A stretch of 64,000 nt of DNA from an uncultured Veillonella sp. (GTDB taxonomy: Bacteria > Bacillota > Negativicutes > Veillonellales > Veillonellaceae): the NCBI RefSeq assembly GCF_905209685.1, contig NZ_CAJLUB010000002.1, positions 7,534 to 71,533 of the forward strand, written 5' to 3'. The position numbers and the translations under genes are program-made. Numbering within the stretch: the stretch's first letter is position 1; each line of letters begins with the position of its first letter. Of the stretch, positions 1 through 6,755 are shown piece by piece. The notes under the pieces are model-generated. The model had not been told where the DNA came from. It saw only the letters and a program-made list of their open reading frames with translations, and did no database searches.

Positions 1-1
1 C

Positions 2-415
2 TATACAAGTATGTTGAAAGTTTGGGCGCTTTTGTTAGATTCTGGAATTTCTATTATTCACACAGTGAATATTACAAGACCTTTATGGGGCAATATGTAT
101 GGTGCCGAATGTAGTGAAAAGGTAGAAGCAAAATTATTATCAGGCCATTCTTTTGAAGAGAGCCTAAGAACGGAGAATATTGGAAATTCCTTTATATGGC
201 AAATGATCTCTATTGGAGAGGAAAGTGGGGAACTCGTAAAGATGTTAGAACATTGTGGACATTATTATGAATCTATACTTTCAAAATATATTGCCCGTCT
301 TGAGAGACTATTAGAACCGATATTACTGACTTTGATGGGAATCGGTGTAGCCGTTTTGGTTGTATCTGTTATGTATCCGTTGTTTACGTCTATTGCTAAA
401 TTGGGAGGGCAGTAG
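2..415 (+). CDS. pilC: Type IV pilus / type II secretion inner-membrane platform protein, C-terminal part (PilC/GspF family)
   Basis: The reading frame is already open at the left edge, so only the last ~137 residues are present. They match the second cytoplasmic T2SF domain of PilC/GspF: a GEESGEL segment typical of the family, a helical region, and a terminal hydrophobic segment (LLTLMGIGVAVLVVSVMYPL) placing the C-terminus at the membrane. In the family this polytopic protein anchors the pilus motor ATPase and pilin assembly at the inner membrane. It lies 52 nt upstream of the prepilin gene on the same strand, consistent with one pilus operon. Upstream genes are outside the window. Confidence 0.85.
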   Translation, partial: YTSMLKVWALLLDSGISIIHTVNITRPLWGNMYGAECSEKVEAKLLSGHSFEESLRTENIGNSFIWQMISIGEESGELVKMLEHCGHYYESILSKYIARLERLLEPILLTLMGIGVAVLVVSVMYPLFTSIAKLGGQ

Positions 416-742
416 GCATTGTTATCAAGCTATTTTACAGGATTAATAATGATAAAAGGAGGATATTATGAGTTCTGTTATGCACCTAGTTCATGGATTA
501 AATCATAGATTAGAAATATGTGGTCAATGGATTGTAGAACATCTACAAATTAATCATGTTCGAGAAAACCTTAAAAAATCGAGAAAAGGTGGATTTACTC
601 TTGTAGAATTAATGGTTGTCGTTGCAGTTATTGCCATATTAGCGGCCATTGCGATGCCACAATTTCTATCGGCTGCTGATAGAGCGCGAACTGCGAAGGA
701 AACAGCAGATATTCAAATTATTAAAAATGCAACACAGCTCTA

Positions 743-750
743 TATGATTG
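743..750 (+). other. attL core (left prophage-chromosome junction)
   Basis: TATGATTG occurs here and at 41498-41505, in both places in the pilin reading frame (ATG ATT G). Left of it is pilin sequence; right of it the pilin-like reading is lost. The core is short, but restoration of an uninterrupted pilin on joining makes the placement firm. Flanking bases show only partial further identity. Confidence 0.8.
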
Positions 751-813
751 TTAAAGATGTAAGTGTAAAGAAGTGCTTATTTAATGTATCTTTTAGATAT
801 AATACTTTCAATT

Positions 814-833
814 CGTCAAAAATCGTCAAAAAT
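814..833 (+). repeat. Integrase arm-type direct repeats, left prophage end
   Basis: Two tandem copies of CGTCAAAAAT (814-823 and 824-833) lie 63 bp inside the left core. The same decamer, with one variant copy, occurs at 41365-41385 near the right end. In circular phage DNA these pairs would flank the attP core as direct repeats, the arrangement of arm-binding sites for the N-terminal domain of lambda/Tn916-type integrases. That role is inferred. Confidence 0.6.
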
Positions 834-834
834 T

Positions 835-1905
835 TTATTTAAAAATATTAGCAACTGCATTTGATGCTGCTGCTTTCATTTCATCGTTATAATGCACATA
901 GGTTTTCATAACCATTTGTGGTGTATCACCAAGTAAAGATGATACAGTTTTCACATCAAGTCCGTTAGCTAATAGTTTTGTAGCGTAGGTGTGTCTAAGG
1001 TTATGTGCTGATAGGTTATCTCCAAAGCGTTTCAAGTATGTGTTTATTTGCCATTTAACACCATTTTTCTTGTATGGGTTTAACACTAAATCATGTTCAA
1101 ACTCTAACTCATGTGATTTGTACTCTATAAGTATGTTTTTTAATATAGGCGGAATTGGCAAAATTCGCACCGAATTGGCGGTTTTAGTTTTCTCAAAGGT
1201 GATAACACCTTTACGGAAAGAAAGTTGCTTATTGATGTGAATTTGGCGATTTTCTATGGATATATCATTCCAAGTTAAACCATATACTTCACTAAACCTC
1301 ATTCCTGTATATCTAGCTATCTGTAAAAAGTAATAGGCTTGTGGATATTTCTCACGCATATATTTTGCAAACTGGTTTAAATCTTCATCGGTTATTGTAT
1401 GGATCATATTCTTACGTTCGACACGTGGCAACCTAACACCAGTACATGGGTTATCACTAATTATCTTGTATGGGTTGATAGCTATATAGAATATCCTTTC
1501 CACTACCTTATAATACGAATTGATAGTAGTAGGTGAGTTAGCCATTTTATTTACCGCATTTTGAATGTGTAACGGCTTAATATCTGACAACTTCATATCG
1601 TGGATAAACTTGAAAGCACACACCGCATGACGATACATAACCAAAGTATTATGCGTGACGTGTGCCTTTTTTATTTCAAGGAACATATCCGCAAATTCCT
1701 TGAATGTTAATTCTTTTAATTCTGTATCTTTTGTGAGTAATGCGGTTTTGTCTAATTCCTTAACTATAACGTGTCCGTATTCCTTAGCCTCACGTTTAGT
1801 TTTGAAACCCTGTTTAGACTTCTGTTTCCATTTGTAGCCGTCTTTGTATGCGACTATGATTTGAAACCCTTTATCCTTTTTTCTTATTGTAAAGTTGTAT
1901 TGCAT
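835..1905 (-). CDS. int: Phage tyrosine-recombinase integrase
   Basis: About 356 residues, the usual size for this family. The N-terminal ~45 residues form an AP2-like arm-DNA-binding domain, followed by a SAM-like core-binding domain and the catalytic domain. Visible catalytic motifs are ARYTGMRFSEV (first Arg), HNLRHTYATKLL (HxxR) and the C-terminal YVHY with the nucleophilic Tyr. It should catalyse integration into, and excision from, the pilin gene. Start chosen at ATG 1905, six bases after GAGG; a GTG at 1917 has no ribosome binding site. It is the last gene of a leftward operon (repressor, membrane protein, ImmA-like, int), and its stop codon is convergent with the chimeric pilin frame. 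No separate excisionase is certain; the small HTH proteins at 3031 or 3260 are candidates. Confidence 0.95.
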   Translation of the reverse strand: MQYNFTIRKKDKGFQIIVAYKDGYKWKQKSKQGFKTKREAKEYGHVIVKELDKTALLTKDTELKELTFKEFADMFLEIKKAHVTHNTLVMYRHAVCAFKFIHDMKLSDIKPLHIQNAVNKMANSPTTINSYYKVVERIFYIAINPYKIISDNPCTGVRLPRVERKNMIHTITDEDLNQFAKYMREKYPQAYYFLQIARYTGMRFSEVYGLTWNDISIENRQIHINKQLSFRKGVITFEKTKTANSVRILPIPPILKNILIEYKSHELEFEHDLVLNPYKKNGVKWQINTYLKRFGDNLSAHNLRHTYATKLLANGLDVKTVSSLLGDTPQMVMKTYVHYNDEMKAAASNAVANIFK

Positions 1906-1913
1906 GGTATACC

Positions 1914-2171
1914 TCACAATATATGCGTGTAGAAATTTATTCCCTCGAACTCAATTTCCCTTGCGTGTGCCATGCGTTCTAATAAATCAATATTAGCGTG
2001 GCTGAACATATCATCATTTAATATATGACCTATCTCATGCAGTATTCCTTTACGTTGTACATCAATAGGTTTATCACGATTAACTAGAATGGTGTAAGTG
2101 CCATCATCGTTTAAAGTAAGTACTGCATTTTGAGATGGTCTTAACTTTGTGTAGATTAAAACTATATTCAT
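1914..2171 (-). CDS. Small ImmA/IrrE-type metallopeptidase
   Basis: About 85 residues. The zinc-binding HEIGH motif sits mid-protein, followed by a downstream Glu (LLERMAHA) that may be the third ligand. ImmA of ICEBs1 cleaves the cognate repressor during induction. Here the gene lies two genes after a cI-like HTH repressor, so the same anti-repressor role is likely. It is short for the family, close to a minimal catalytic domain. Start set at ATG 2171, where a GGGGG box is well spaced; an ATG at 2177 is too close to it. Its TGA is nine bases before the preferred integrase start. Role inferred from motif and context. Confidence 0.75.
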   Translation of the reverse strand: MNIVLIYTKLRPSQNAVLTLNDDGTYTILVNRDKPIDVQRKGILHEIGHILNDDMFSHANIDLLERMAHAREIEFEGINFYTHIL

Positions 2172-2227
2172 ATACATTCCCCCTTATGGGAGTATTGTAC
2201 ATAAAATAATGTGTATAATTTTTCGCA

Positions 2228-2515
2228 TTATTTATTTGTGATTGAGTGGAATATCCAAACCAGTACAGATGTTAGCCATATAGACATTGACGATACTATA
2301 CCTACGCTTAATACAAAGTTAGGTTTGTAATTAATAAATAATACGTTTAGTAGAATTGAAATGATTAACCACGGAACAAAAACGCTATAAGGTTTATTTT
2401 GCTTAGAATAGAATAATATAAATAATATAGTGGCTATGATACCTACAACACCTGCAACAGTAGGATAACCAAAGAAATAAGCAACTATAGATATAACAGA
2501 GAATAGTAGTTCCAT
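2228..2515 (-). CDS. Small integral membrane protein in the lysogeny operon
   Basis: About 95 residues, almost entirely hydrophobic, with three or four predicted transmembrane helices and a short charged stretch (YSKQNKP). It starts one base after the repressor stop codon, so it is translationally coupled and expressed in the lysogen. No recognised family. Small membrane proteins beside phage repressors are often superinfection-exclusion factors. That is a reasonable but unproven guess. Confidence 0.6.
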   Translation of the reverse strand: MELLFSVISIVAYFFGYPTVAGVVGIIATILFILFYSKQNKPYSVFVPWLIISILLNVLFINYKPNFVLSVGIVSSMSIWLTSVLVWIFHSITNK

Positions 2516-2516
2516 A

Positions 2517-2870
2517 TTATTTGCCCTCACGTTTCTTTAACATTTCAATAGTGTTGATTACAAAATCAATATCATCCTTGGACATATCCTTACTTGCATC
2601 AAAGAGTAATTTAAGGTTTGGGTTATCTTTTACTGCTTGTGCGTATTCTGACACCTTTTGATCATTGTAATAATGTAAACCCATTAAATCTTCTGGTGTT
2701 GTATTTAAAGCCTCAGCGAATGCAAATATTTTAGATTGAGCCAAATCAATTTTACCGCTTTCAATTTTAGCGATGCTGGTTCTATCTTTATAACCAACTT
2801 TTCTTGCCAACTCATCTTGCGACATTTTCAGGTTTTCTCTTAATGTTTTTATATTGTCATATAGTGTCAT
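2517..2870 (-). CDS. CI-like phage repressor (XRE-family HTH)
   Basis: 117 residues. The N-terminal ~65 form an XRE/Cro-CI helix-turn-helix (MSQDELARKVGYKDRTSIAKIESG). The C-terminal part is a short helical region, not a LexA-type S24 autoprotease. Lacking its own protease fits inactivation by the ImmA-like peptidase encoded downstream. Well-spaced GAGGTG ribosome binding site. It is transcribed leftward from a promoter at 2905-2933, divergent from the early operon. The palindromes at 2985-3003 and 3230-3244 are its probable operators. Expected role: maintenance of lysogeny. Confidence 0.88.
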   Translation of the reverse strand: MTLYDNIKTLRENLKMSQDELARKVGYKDRTSIAKIESGKIDLAQSKIFAFAEALNTTPEDLMGLHYYNDQKVSEYAQAVKDNPNLKLLFDASKDMSKDDIDFVINTIEMLKKREGK

Positions 2871-2904
2871 ATCAAATCACCTCTTAACGCTATTATCCAT
2901 TATG

Positions 2905-2933
2905 ATTTTAAATGTAACGTGAAAAAAAATCAA
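2905..2933 (-). promoter_or_regulatory. Leftward (repressor maintenance) promoter
   Basis: Minus-strand TTGATT (-35, 2928-2933) and TAAAAT (-10, 2905-2910) with a 17-bp spacer, about 35 bp upstream of the repressor start. Near-consensus sigma-70 type. Confidence 0.65.
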
Positions 2934-2951
2934 CTTTTTTAGGAAAAAGTG

Positions 2952-2980
2952 TTGACACATATTCACCATAATGTTATATT
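2952..2980 (+). promoter_or_regulatory. Rightward early promoter
   Basis: TTGACA (2952-2957), 17-bp spacer, TATATT (2975-2980). The -35 is perfect and the -10 close to consensus. A 19-bp palindromic operator begins five bases after the -10, so bound repressor would block initiation. It drives the Cro-like gene and the early operon. Confidence 0.8.
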
Positions 2981-2984
2981 ATGA

Positions 2985-3003
2985 GTGTGAATTAAATTCA
3001 CAC
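2985..3003 (+). promoter_or_regulatory. Operator 1, perfect 19-bp palindrome
   Basis: GTGTGAATTAAATTCACAC is fully symmetrical around A2994 and covers the early transcription start. The 15-bp core recurs at 3230-3244. Probable binding site of the CI-like repressor and/or the Cro-like protein. Confidence 0.75.
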
Positions 3004-3030
3004 ATAACAAAATACGAAAGGGGGTGTAGA

Positions 3031-3225
3031 ATGGACACACTCAAAGAAATTATTAATGCTAAAGGTTTTAAGTTAAATTTTGTAGCTAGTGAGTTAAACA
3101 TCACTAGAAAGGCTTTATATAAGAAGTTGAGAGGTGATAGCGAATTTAAAGCTAGTGAAATTGCACGATTGGTTGATATGTTGAGATTAACCAGCAAAGA
3201 AACTAAGGAAATTTTTTTTAAATAA
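3031..3225 (+). CDS. Cro-like small HTH protein
   Basis: 64 residues, starting at the ATG behind GAAAGGGGGTG; the frame also opens further upstream, but across the promoter and operator. A helix-turn-helix is visible (LNFVASELNITRKALYKKLRG) with a short C-terminal helix. As the first gene of the rightward operon, opposite the repressor and lying between two copies of the operator palindrome, it is most likely the Cro counterpart. An excisionase-like role is possible. Confidence 0.75.
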   Translation: MDTLKEIINAKGFKLNFVASELNITRKALYKKLRGDSEFKASEIARLVDMLRLTSKETKEIFFK

Positions 3226-3229
3226 AATA

Positions 3230-3244
3230 GTGAATTAAATTCAC
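3230..3244 (+). promoter_or_regulatory. Operator 2, 15-bp palindrome
   Basis: GTGAATTAAATTCAC, identical to the core of operator 1, in the gap between the Cro-like gene and the next gene. Its last base is 15 bp before the ATG at 3260. A second repressor site that could also affect transcription of the downstream gene. Confidence 0.65.
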
Positions 3245-3259
3245 ACAAGGGGATGAGAT

Positions 3260-3562
3260 ATGGAGAGCCTTGTATATACAGTTGACCAAGTAGCCGAACT
3301 GTTACAAATCTCAACAACATCTGTTTACAACCTAAGAAATGATGGAACGCTAACACAACTACCAAATATAAGTGGTGTGAAATTTAGCAAAAGAGAGGTT
3401 GAAGCACTAGCAGGTGTTGAGGATGAATACAACGCAATCGGTTACAGAAAACTACAAAGTGAGGTGGAGAGCCTAAGAAAAGAAAATCGTAAGTTAAAGA
3501 GTGAAATAAAAAAAATCACCAGCCAAATGCTAGTGATTGTAGGAGAAGATTTGAATGATTAA
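3260..3562 (+). CDS. HTH_17/excisionase-like DNA-binding protein with coiled coil
   Basis: 100 residues. Residues ~5-50 (YTVDQVAELLQISTTSVYNL) match the winged-helix excisionase/MerR-like HTH found in phage Xis and regulatory proteins. Residues ~60-90 are a charged coiled coil (LQSEVESLRKENRKLKSEIKK) that would dimerise it. AAGGGG ribosome binding site. It may be the directionality factor for the integrase or an early regulator; sequence alone does not decide. Its end overlaps the next start by eight bases. Confidence 0.65.
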   Translation: MESLVYTVDQVAELLQISTTSVYNLRNDGTLTQLPNISGVKFSKREVEALAGVEDEYNAIGYRKLQSEVESLRKENRKLKSEIKKITSQMLVIVGEDLND

Positions 3563-3770
3563 GTTATGTTACGCACTACGCACCATTGCAGCGATATTAG
3601 TTGTTGGTGGAATGGGAAGTCTACAGTTAGACACAATAGACTTTTGGACATTCTTTTGTCAATCAATGCTAGGAGTGGTGATGTGGATATTAGTTGGATA
3701 TTGGTTAGACGATATCCAATATTACGAAAAGAAAAAAAGTCCGCTAGTGAAAAGTGTAGAAGAAGTTTAG
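3555..3770 (+). CDS. Small two-helix membrane protein
   Basis: 71 residues with two hydrophobic segments (about residues 7-25 and 32-50) and a charged C-terminal tail. Overlaps the preceding gene by eight bases, so coupled to it. No family recognised. Early phage membrane proteins of this size are often involved in host takeover or exclusion, but nothing in the sequence specifies a role. A second frame open over the same DNA (3566-3784) lacks these features and was not called. Confidence 0.5.
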   Translation: MIKLCYALRTIAAILVVGGMGSLQLDTIDFWTFFCQSMLGVVMWILVGYWLDDIQYYEKKKSPLVKSVEEV

Positions 3771-3803
3771 CGGACTTAGTGTAAGGAGTATTAGAAAATA
3801 CTC
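3737..3803 (+). other. Two consecutive hairpins between early and replication genes
   Basis: A 10-bp stem AAGTCCGCTA / TAGCGGACTT (3737-3746 with 3768-3777) overlaps the end of the membrane-protein gene, followed by GAGTATT / AATACTC (3786-3803). Neither is followed directly by a T-run. A transcription pause, attenuation or antitermination region is possible. Confidence 0.4.
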
Positions 3804-3832
3804 TACTTGTATTTTAGCATAGGAGATTTTGA

Positions 3833-4321
3833 ATGCCAAGTTTATATGAACTAAATAAAGATTATAAAGAGTTGCAAGCAATGTTAGAGGTGGCTGAAAC
3901 CGAAGAGGATATGCAAGCCATCCAAGATACTTTGGATATGTTAGACTGCAGCATCGATGAGAAAATCGAAAATACTGCAATGTTTATCCGTAACCTAAAA
4001 GGTGATATTCAAGCGTTTAAGGATGAGTCCAAACGGCTAAGTGCTAAAGCTAAGACTTTGGAAAATATGACAGAACGATTGAAGAATAACATAGATCATG
4101 TCATGAAAGAAAACCAATTAACAGAAAAGAAAGTTGGACAATTCAAATGCTACTACAAAGCAAGCGAAACAGTAGAAATTGATGATTTGTATGCATTGCC
4201 TGATGAATTTAGAAAAACAACAATTACTGCTGATAAAGTGGCAATCAAAAAAGCAATCAAAGCAGAACAAGAAGTAGCTGGTGCGAGAATTGAAACACAC
4301 ATGAATTTACAGATTGGTTAG
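3833..4321 (+). CDS. Siphovirus Gp157-family protein
   Basis: 162 residues, largely helical. An N-terminal LYELNKDYKELQAML segment, a long coiled coil and the C-terminal pattern with FRKTTITADKVAIKKAIKAE are characteristic of the Gp157 family found beside single-strand annealing proteins in phage recombination modules. Molecular function is not well defined; it was first noted in streptococcal phages in connection with phage resistance. It lies eight bases upstream of the ERF recombinase, supporting a role in replication or recombination. Confidence 0.75.
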   Translation: MPSLYELNKDYKELQAMLEVAETEEDMQAIQDTLDMLDCSIDEKIENTAMFIRNLKGDIQAFKDESKRLSAKAKTLENMTERLKNNIDHVMKENQLTEKKVGQFKCYYKASETVEIDDLYALPDEFRKTTITADKVAIKKAIKAEQEVAGARIETHMNLQIG

Positions 4322-4328
4322 GTGAAAC

Positions 4329-4952
4329 ATGGAAAACATAGAAAAAATAACTGATAGCCAAGTAGTTTTAAATCAAAGGGTTGGTGATATTCAACATAAG
4401 TTGAAAGCACCTAAAGGACAATACAATTCCTTTGGTAAATATAACTATCGCAGCTGTGAAGATATTTTAGAGGGTGTTAAACCGTTGTTAAAAGAACACA
4501 ACTTAGCACTTCTTATTGATGATGAAATCGTACAAATTGGTGATCGATACTATGTGAAAGCTACCGCAAAAATTACGGATGGTAGAGAGATTGTAAGTGC
4601 GACTGCATATGCAAGAGAACCTGATACAAAAAAAGGTATGGATGAAAGTCAAATTACAGGTGCCACATCATCTTACGCTAGAAAGTACGCACTCAATGCG
4701 TTGTTATGTATCGATGATACAAAAGATGCTGACACAATGGATAATAGCAAAAAGCCTGCACAACAAACACAAGAAACTGTTTACAACTGGCAAACACTAA
4801 AAGCTAGAGCCACACAAGGTGGTATTAGCGAAGATGATTTGAAACATTATCTAAAAGAAACGCTAAAAGTTAATGAGTCAAAAGACATGACACAAGAACT
4901 TTATCAACAAGCGTTCAACTGGGTGAATGCCCAAAGGTACGCTAAACGATGA
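4329..4952 (+). CDS. ERF-family single-strand annealing protein
   Basis: 207 residues. Residues ~20-140 carry the ERF signature: APKGQYNSFGKYNYRSCEDI, a central beta region, then the conserved GATSSYARKYALNALLCIDD segment. ERF proteins (named for P22 Erf) promote annealing of complementary single strands, used to circularise or recombine phage DNA. The C-terminal ~60 residues are less conserved and may contact SSB. Overlaps the NinB-like gene by four bases (ATGA). Confidence 0.88.
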   Translation: MENIEKITDSQVVLNQRVGDIQHKLKAPKGQYNSFGKYNYRSCEDILEGVKPLLKEHNLALLIDDEIVQIGDRYYVKATAKITDGREIVSATAYAREPDTKKGMDESQITGATSSYARKYALNALLCIDDTKDADTMDNSKKPAQQTQETVYNWQTLKARATQGGISEDDLKHYLKETLKVNESKDMTQELYQQAFNWVNAQRYAKR

Positions 4953-5500
4953 AGTGGACAACAAATAATATCGAAACATTAAGAAGTCCACTAGGTGTAA
5001 TGGTAGTAATACCTGCACCACATGACAATGATCTATCAAAGATTACTACTGATAAAGAGTACATAGTAGAAATTAAACGTAAAACTAAATCAAGAAGTCT
5101 AAATGCTAATTCTTATTGCTGGGTGTTATGTCAAAATATAGCACTTGAACTTAGTAAACATAGCTACACAACAAAAGAAGATGTATACAAAAAAGCTATA
5201 AAGGACTGTGGACATTTCACATATGTTCCAGTCCGTGAGGATGCAGTCGAACGCTATATTCAAATATGGCAAGCACATGGTATCGGATGGCTGGCGGAAG
5301 ATGCTGGAGAATGTCAGAGCCTAAAAGGGTATCACAACATAATGTGTTACCACGGCTCATCGGTATATACAACTGCAGAAATGCAACGGCTTATTGACTG
5401 CTTAGTTGATGAGTGCAACCAGCTTGGAATAAAACGTGATGATAGCGATTATGTCCAATCGTTAGTTAAGGGGTGGGAGAGTGAACAAACGGAAACGTGA
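4949..5500 (+). CDS. NinB-like recombination protein
   Basis: 183 residues with the NinB/Orf pattern: KSRSLNANSYCWVLCQNIA in the first third and a C-terminal VYTTAEMQRLIDCLVDECNQLGI helix. Lambda NinB binds single-stranded DNA and SSB and stands in for RecFOR functions. Follows ERF with a 4-bp overlap and precedes the HNH gene with a 20-bp overlap, as expected for a recombination cassette. Two Cys and one His lie in the central region, but no clear zinc site is evident. Confidence 0.75.
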   Translation: MKWTTNNIETLRSPLGVMVVIPAPHDNDLSKITTDKEYIVEIKRKTKSRSLNANSYCWVLCQNIALELSKHSYTTKEDVYKKAIKDCGHFTYVPVREDAVERYIQIWQAHGIGWLAEDAGECQSLKGYHNIMCYHGSSVYTTAEMQRLIDCLVDECNQLGIKRDDSDYVQSLVKGWESEQTET

Positions 5501-5756
5501 AGATGAAAAGCTACTAAAACAAAATAGACCTAAAGTGCTTGAACGTGATAACTACTCATGCGTACTGTGTGGCGGTCATGAGGGTATATCGATACATCAC
5601 ATTGTATTCCGTTCACAGTTAGGTAAAAGCACGATGGATAACCTAGCTTGCTTGTGTGTGCATTGCCACATACCAATAGCACATGGGGTGTTTGCTAAAG
5701 AAACTAGAAAGCGATTACAAGAAATTGTTAAGGAAAGGATGAAACACTATGAATAA
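5481..5756 (+). CDS. HNH endonuclease
   Basis: 91 residues, GTG start. ERDNYSCVLCGG and LCVHCHI provide two CxxC zinc knuckles, and SIHHIVFRSQLGKSTMDNLACLC provides the HH/N catalytic core. In early phage operons such small HNH enzymes act in DNA processing; they can also be selfish elements. Here it is embedded, by overlaps, in the recombination operon, which suggests a phage function. Confidence 0.85.
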   Translation: MNKRKREDEKLLKQNRPKVLERDNYSCVLCGGHEGISIHHIVFRSQLGKSTMDNLACLCVHCHIPIAHGVFAKETRKRLQEIVKERMKHYE

Positions 5757-5979
5757 AGACCGATTGGGTGAATACGAAAAACTAGAAATGTTAAGAGCAT
5801 TGATTAGTGCTAGAATTATGTACTTTGAGAATAAGCAAGGGGCTAAAAATTACCATCAAGACATAATCGATGAATATAAAATGCTAGAAAATGTTGTGTG
5901 TGCTGCATTAAATCCTCTTTTACGTGAAGCGATTGATGAATTGTTAGGAAAGGTTAGTGCATGGCAGAAAGAAGAATGA
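5749..5979 (+). CDS. Hypothetical phage protein
   Basis: 76 residues, acidic and helical (DRLGEYEKLEMLRALISARI), no family recognised. Overlaps its neighbours by 8 and 19 bases, so it is part of the replication operon. No membrane segments, signal peptide or metal motifs seen. Confidence 0.55.
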   Translation: MNKDRLGEYEKLEMLRALISARIMYFENKQGAKNYHQDIIDEYKMLENVVCAALNPLLREAIDELLGKVSAWQKEE

Positions 5980-6755
5980 TGGCAAAGTCCATTATTAAAT
6001 CAGACCAATTCCTTGATATGCCAGCTACAACACAAAACCTATACTTTCATATGTTGTTAGATGCAGATGATGATGGGTTTGTAAATGCGCCTAAATCTAT
6101 CATGCGTATAGTTGGTGCTAAAGATGATGATATGAAGTTGTTAGTAGCTAAACAATTTGTAATAAGTTTTGGTAGTGGTGTTATCGTAATCAAACATTGG
6201 AAGATACATAACTACATACAAAGTGATCGTTACAAACCAAGTATACAACCTGAAAGAAAGTTATTAGAAATTACTGCAAACAAAGAGTATCAGTTGAATG
6301 AAAGCCATGTATCCACATTGGATACAGAATGTATACAAGATGTATCCGTAGGTAAGGTAAGGTTAGGTAAGGCTAGTATAGGTAAGGTTAGGTTAGATAA
6401 GACTATAGAGGGCGAATGTGAGAAACCACATTCACCAAAGCGTAAAACTTTTACTAAACCTACTATTGATGAAATACAAGACTACTGCATTGAAAGAAAC
6501 AACAATGTAAACGCTGAACAATTTTATGACTATTACGAAAGTAATGGTTGGAAAGTAGGCAAAAATTCCATGAAAGATTGGAAAGCAGCGGTCAGAACAT
6601 GGGAGCGTAGTGAATACAGAAATCTAAAAGTGAGTAAGAAACAACAAGCCATTGATGTTGTTAATGATTTAATGCAAGAGTTTGGGGGTGCAAATGAACA
6701 ATCAACAACAGATAGTGAAAGCACTATCGATGTTACAGCTAGCGTACAGTACTGA
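5961..6755 (+). CDS. Phage replisome organizer (DnaD-like N-terminal domain)
   Basis: 264 residues. The N-terminal ~110 match the phage replisome-organizer winged helix (MMAKSIIKSDQFLDMPATTQ, then LLDADDDGFVNAPKSIMRIVGA). Residues ~125-150 are a low-complexity linker of repeated GKVRL/GKA units encoded by G-rich iterons. The C-terminal ~80 residues (YYESNGWKVGKNSMKDWKAAVRTW) are a conserved phage replication module. It should bind the phage origin, possibly within its own gene, and recruit the helicase loader encoded next with a 62-bp overlap. Confidence 0.85.
   Translation: MAERRMMAKSIIKSDQFLDMPATTQNLYFHMLLDADDDGFVNAPKSIMRIVGAKDDDMKLLVAKQFVISFGSGVIVIKHWKIHNYIQSDRYKPSIQPERKLLEITANKEYQLNESHVSTLDTECIQDVSVGKVRLGKASIGKVRLDKTIEGECEKPHSPKRKTFTKPTIDEIQDYCIERNNNVNAEQFYDYYESNGWKVGKNSMKDWKAAVRTWERSEYRNLKVSKKQQAIDVVNDLMQEFGGANEQSTTDSESTIDVTASVQY
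6308..6400 (+). repeat. Iteron-like repeats inside the replication initiator gene (candidate phage origin)
   Basis: TGTATCCA-CAT-TGGATACA (6308-6326) is a perfect inverted repeat, followed by TGTATAC at 6330 and TGTATCC at 6341. Then come repeats of a GGTAAGGT/GGTTAGGT-type unit (6351-6400). Strand-asymmetric repeats in the middle of the initiator gene resemble origins of lambdoid and many Gram-positive phages. Origin function is inferred. Confidence 0.5.

Larger units (their letters stand above)
468..842 (+). pseudogene. Major type IV prepilin gene, 5' part, interrupted by prophage integration
   Basis: Ribosome binding site AAAGGAGG precedes the ATG. The protein has an unusually long 42-residue leader ending KKSRKGG, then the canonical mature N-terminus FTLVELMVVV with Glu at +5 and the hydrophobic assembly helix. 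Host sequence runs to codon 94 (Met-Ile, positions 744-749). The next 30 codons are prophage DNA and end at a stop overlapping the 3' end of the convergent integrase gene. The missing 3' half lies at 41499-41669. Joining the halves at the shared TATGATTG gives a continuous 148-residue pilin. In the lysogen only a 124-residue chimera lacking the normal C-terminal half could be made. Called disrupted because the downstream half reads perfectly in frame. Confidence 0.9.

Noticed and set aside
3031-3770. Toxin-antitoxin pair
   Set aside because: An HTH gene followed by small genes can suggest this, but operator placement and the divergent repressor fit a Cro/early regulator arrangement and no toxin fold is recognised.
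3566-3784. Alternative 72-residue frame over the small membrane protein
   Set aside because: It lacks a ribosome binding site and membrane pattern; the frame at 3555 has both coupling to the upstream gene and two hydrophobic segments.
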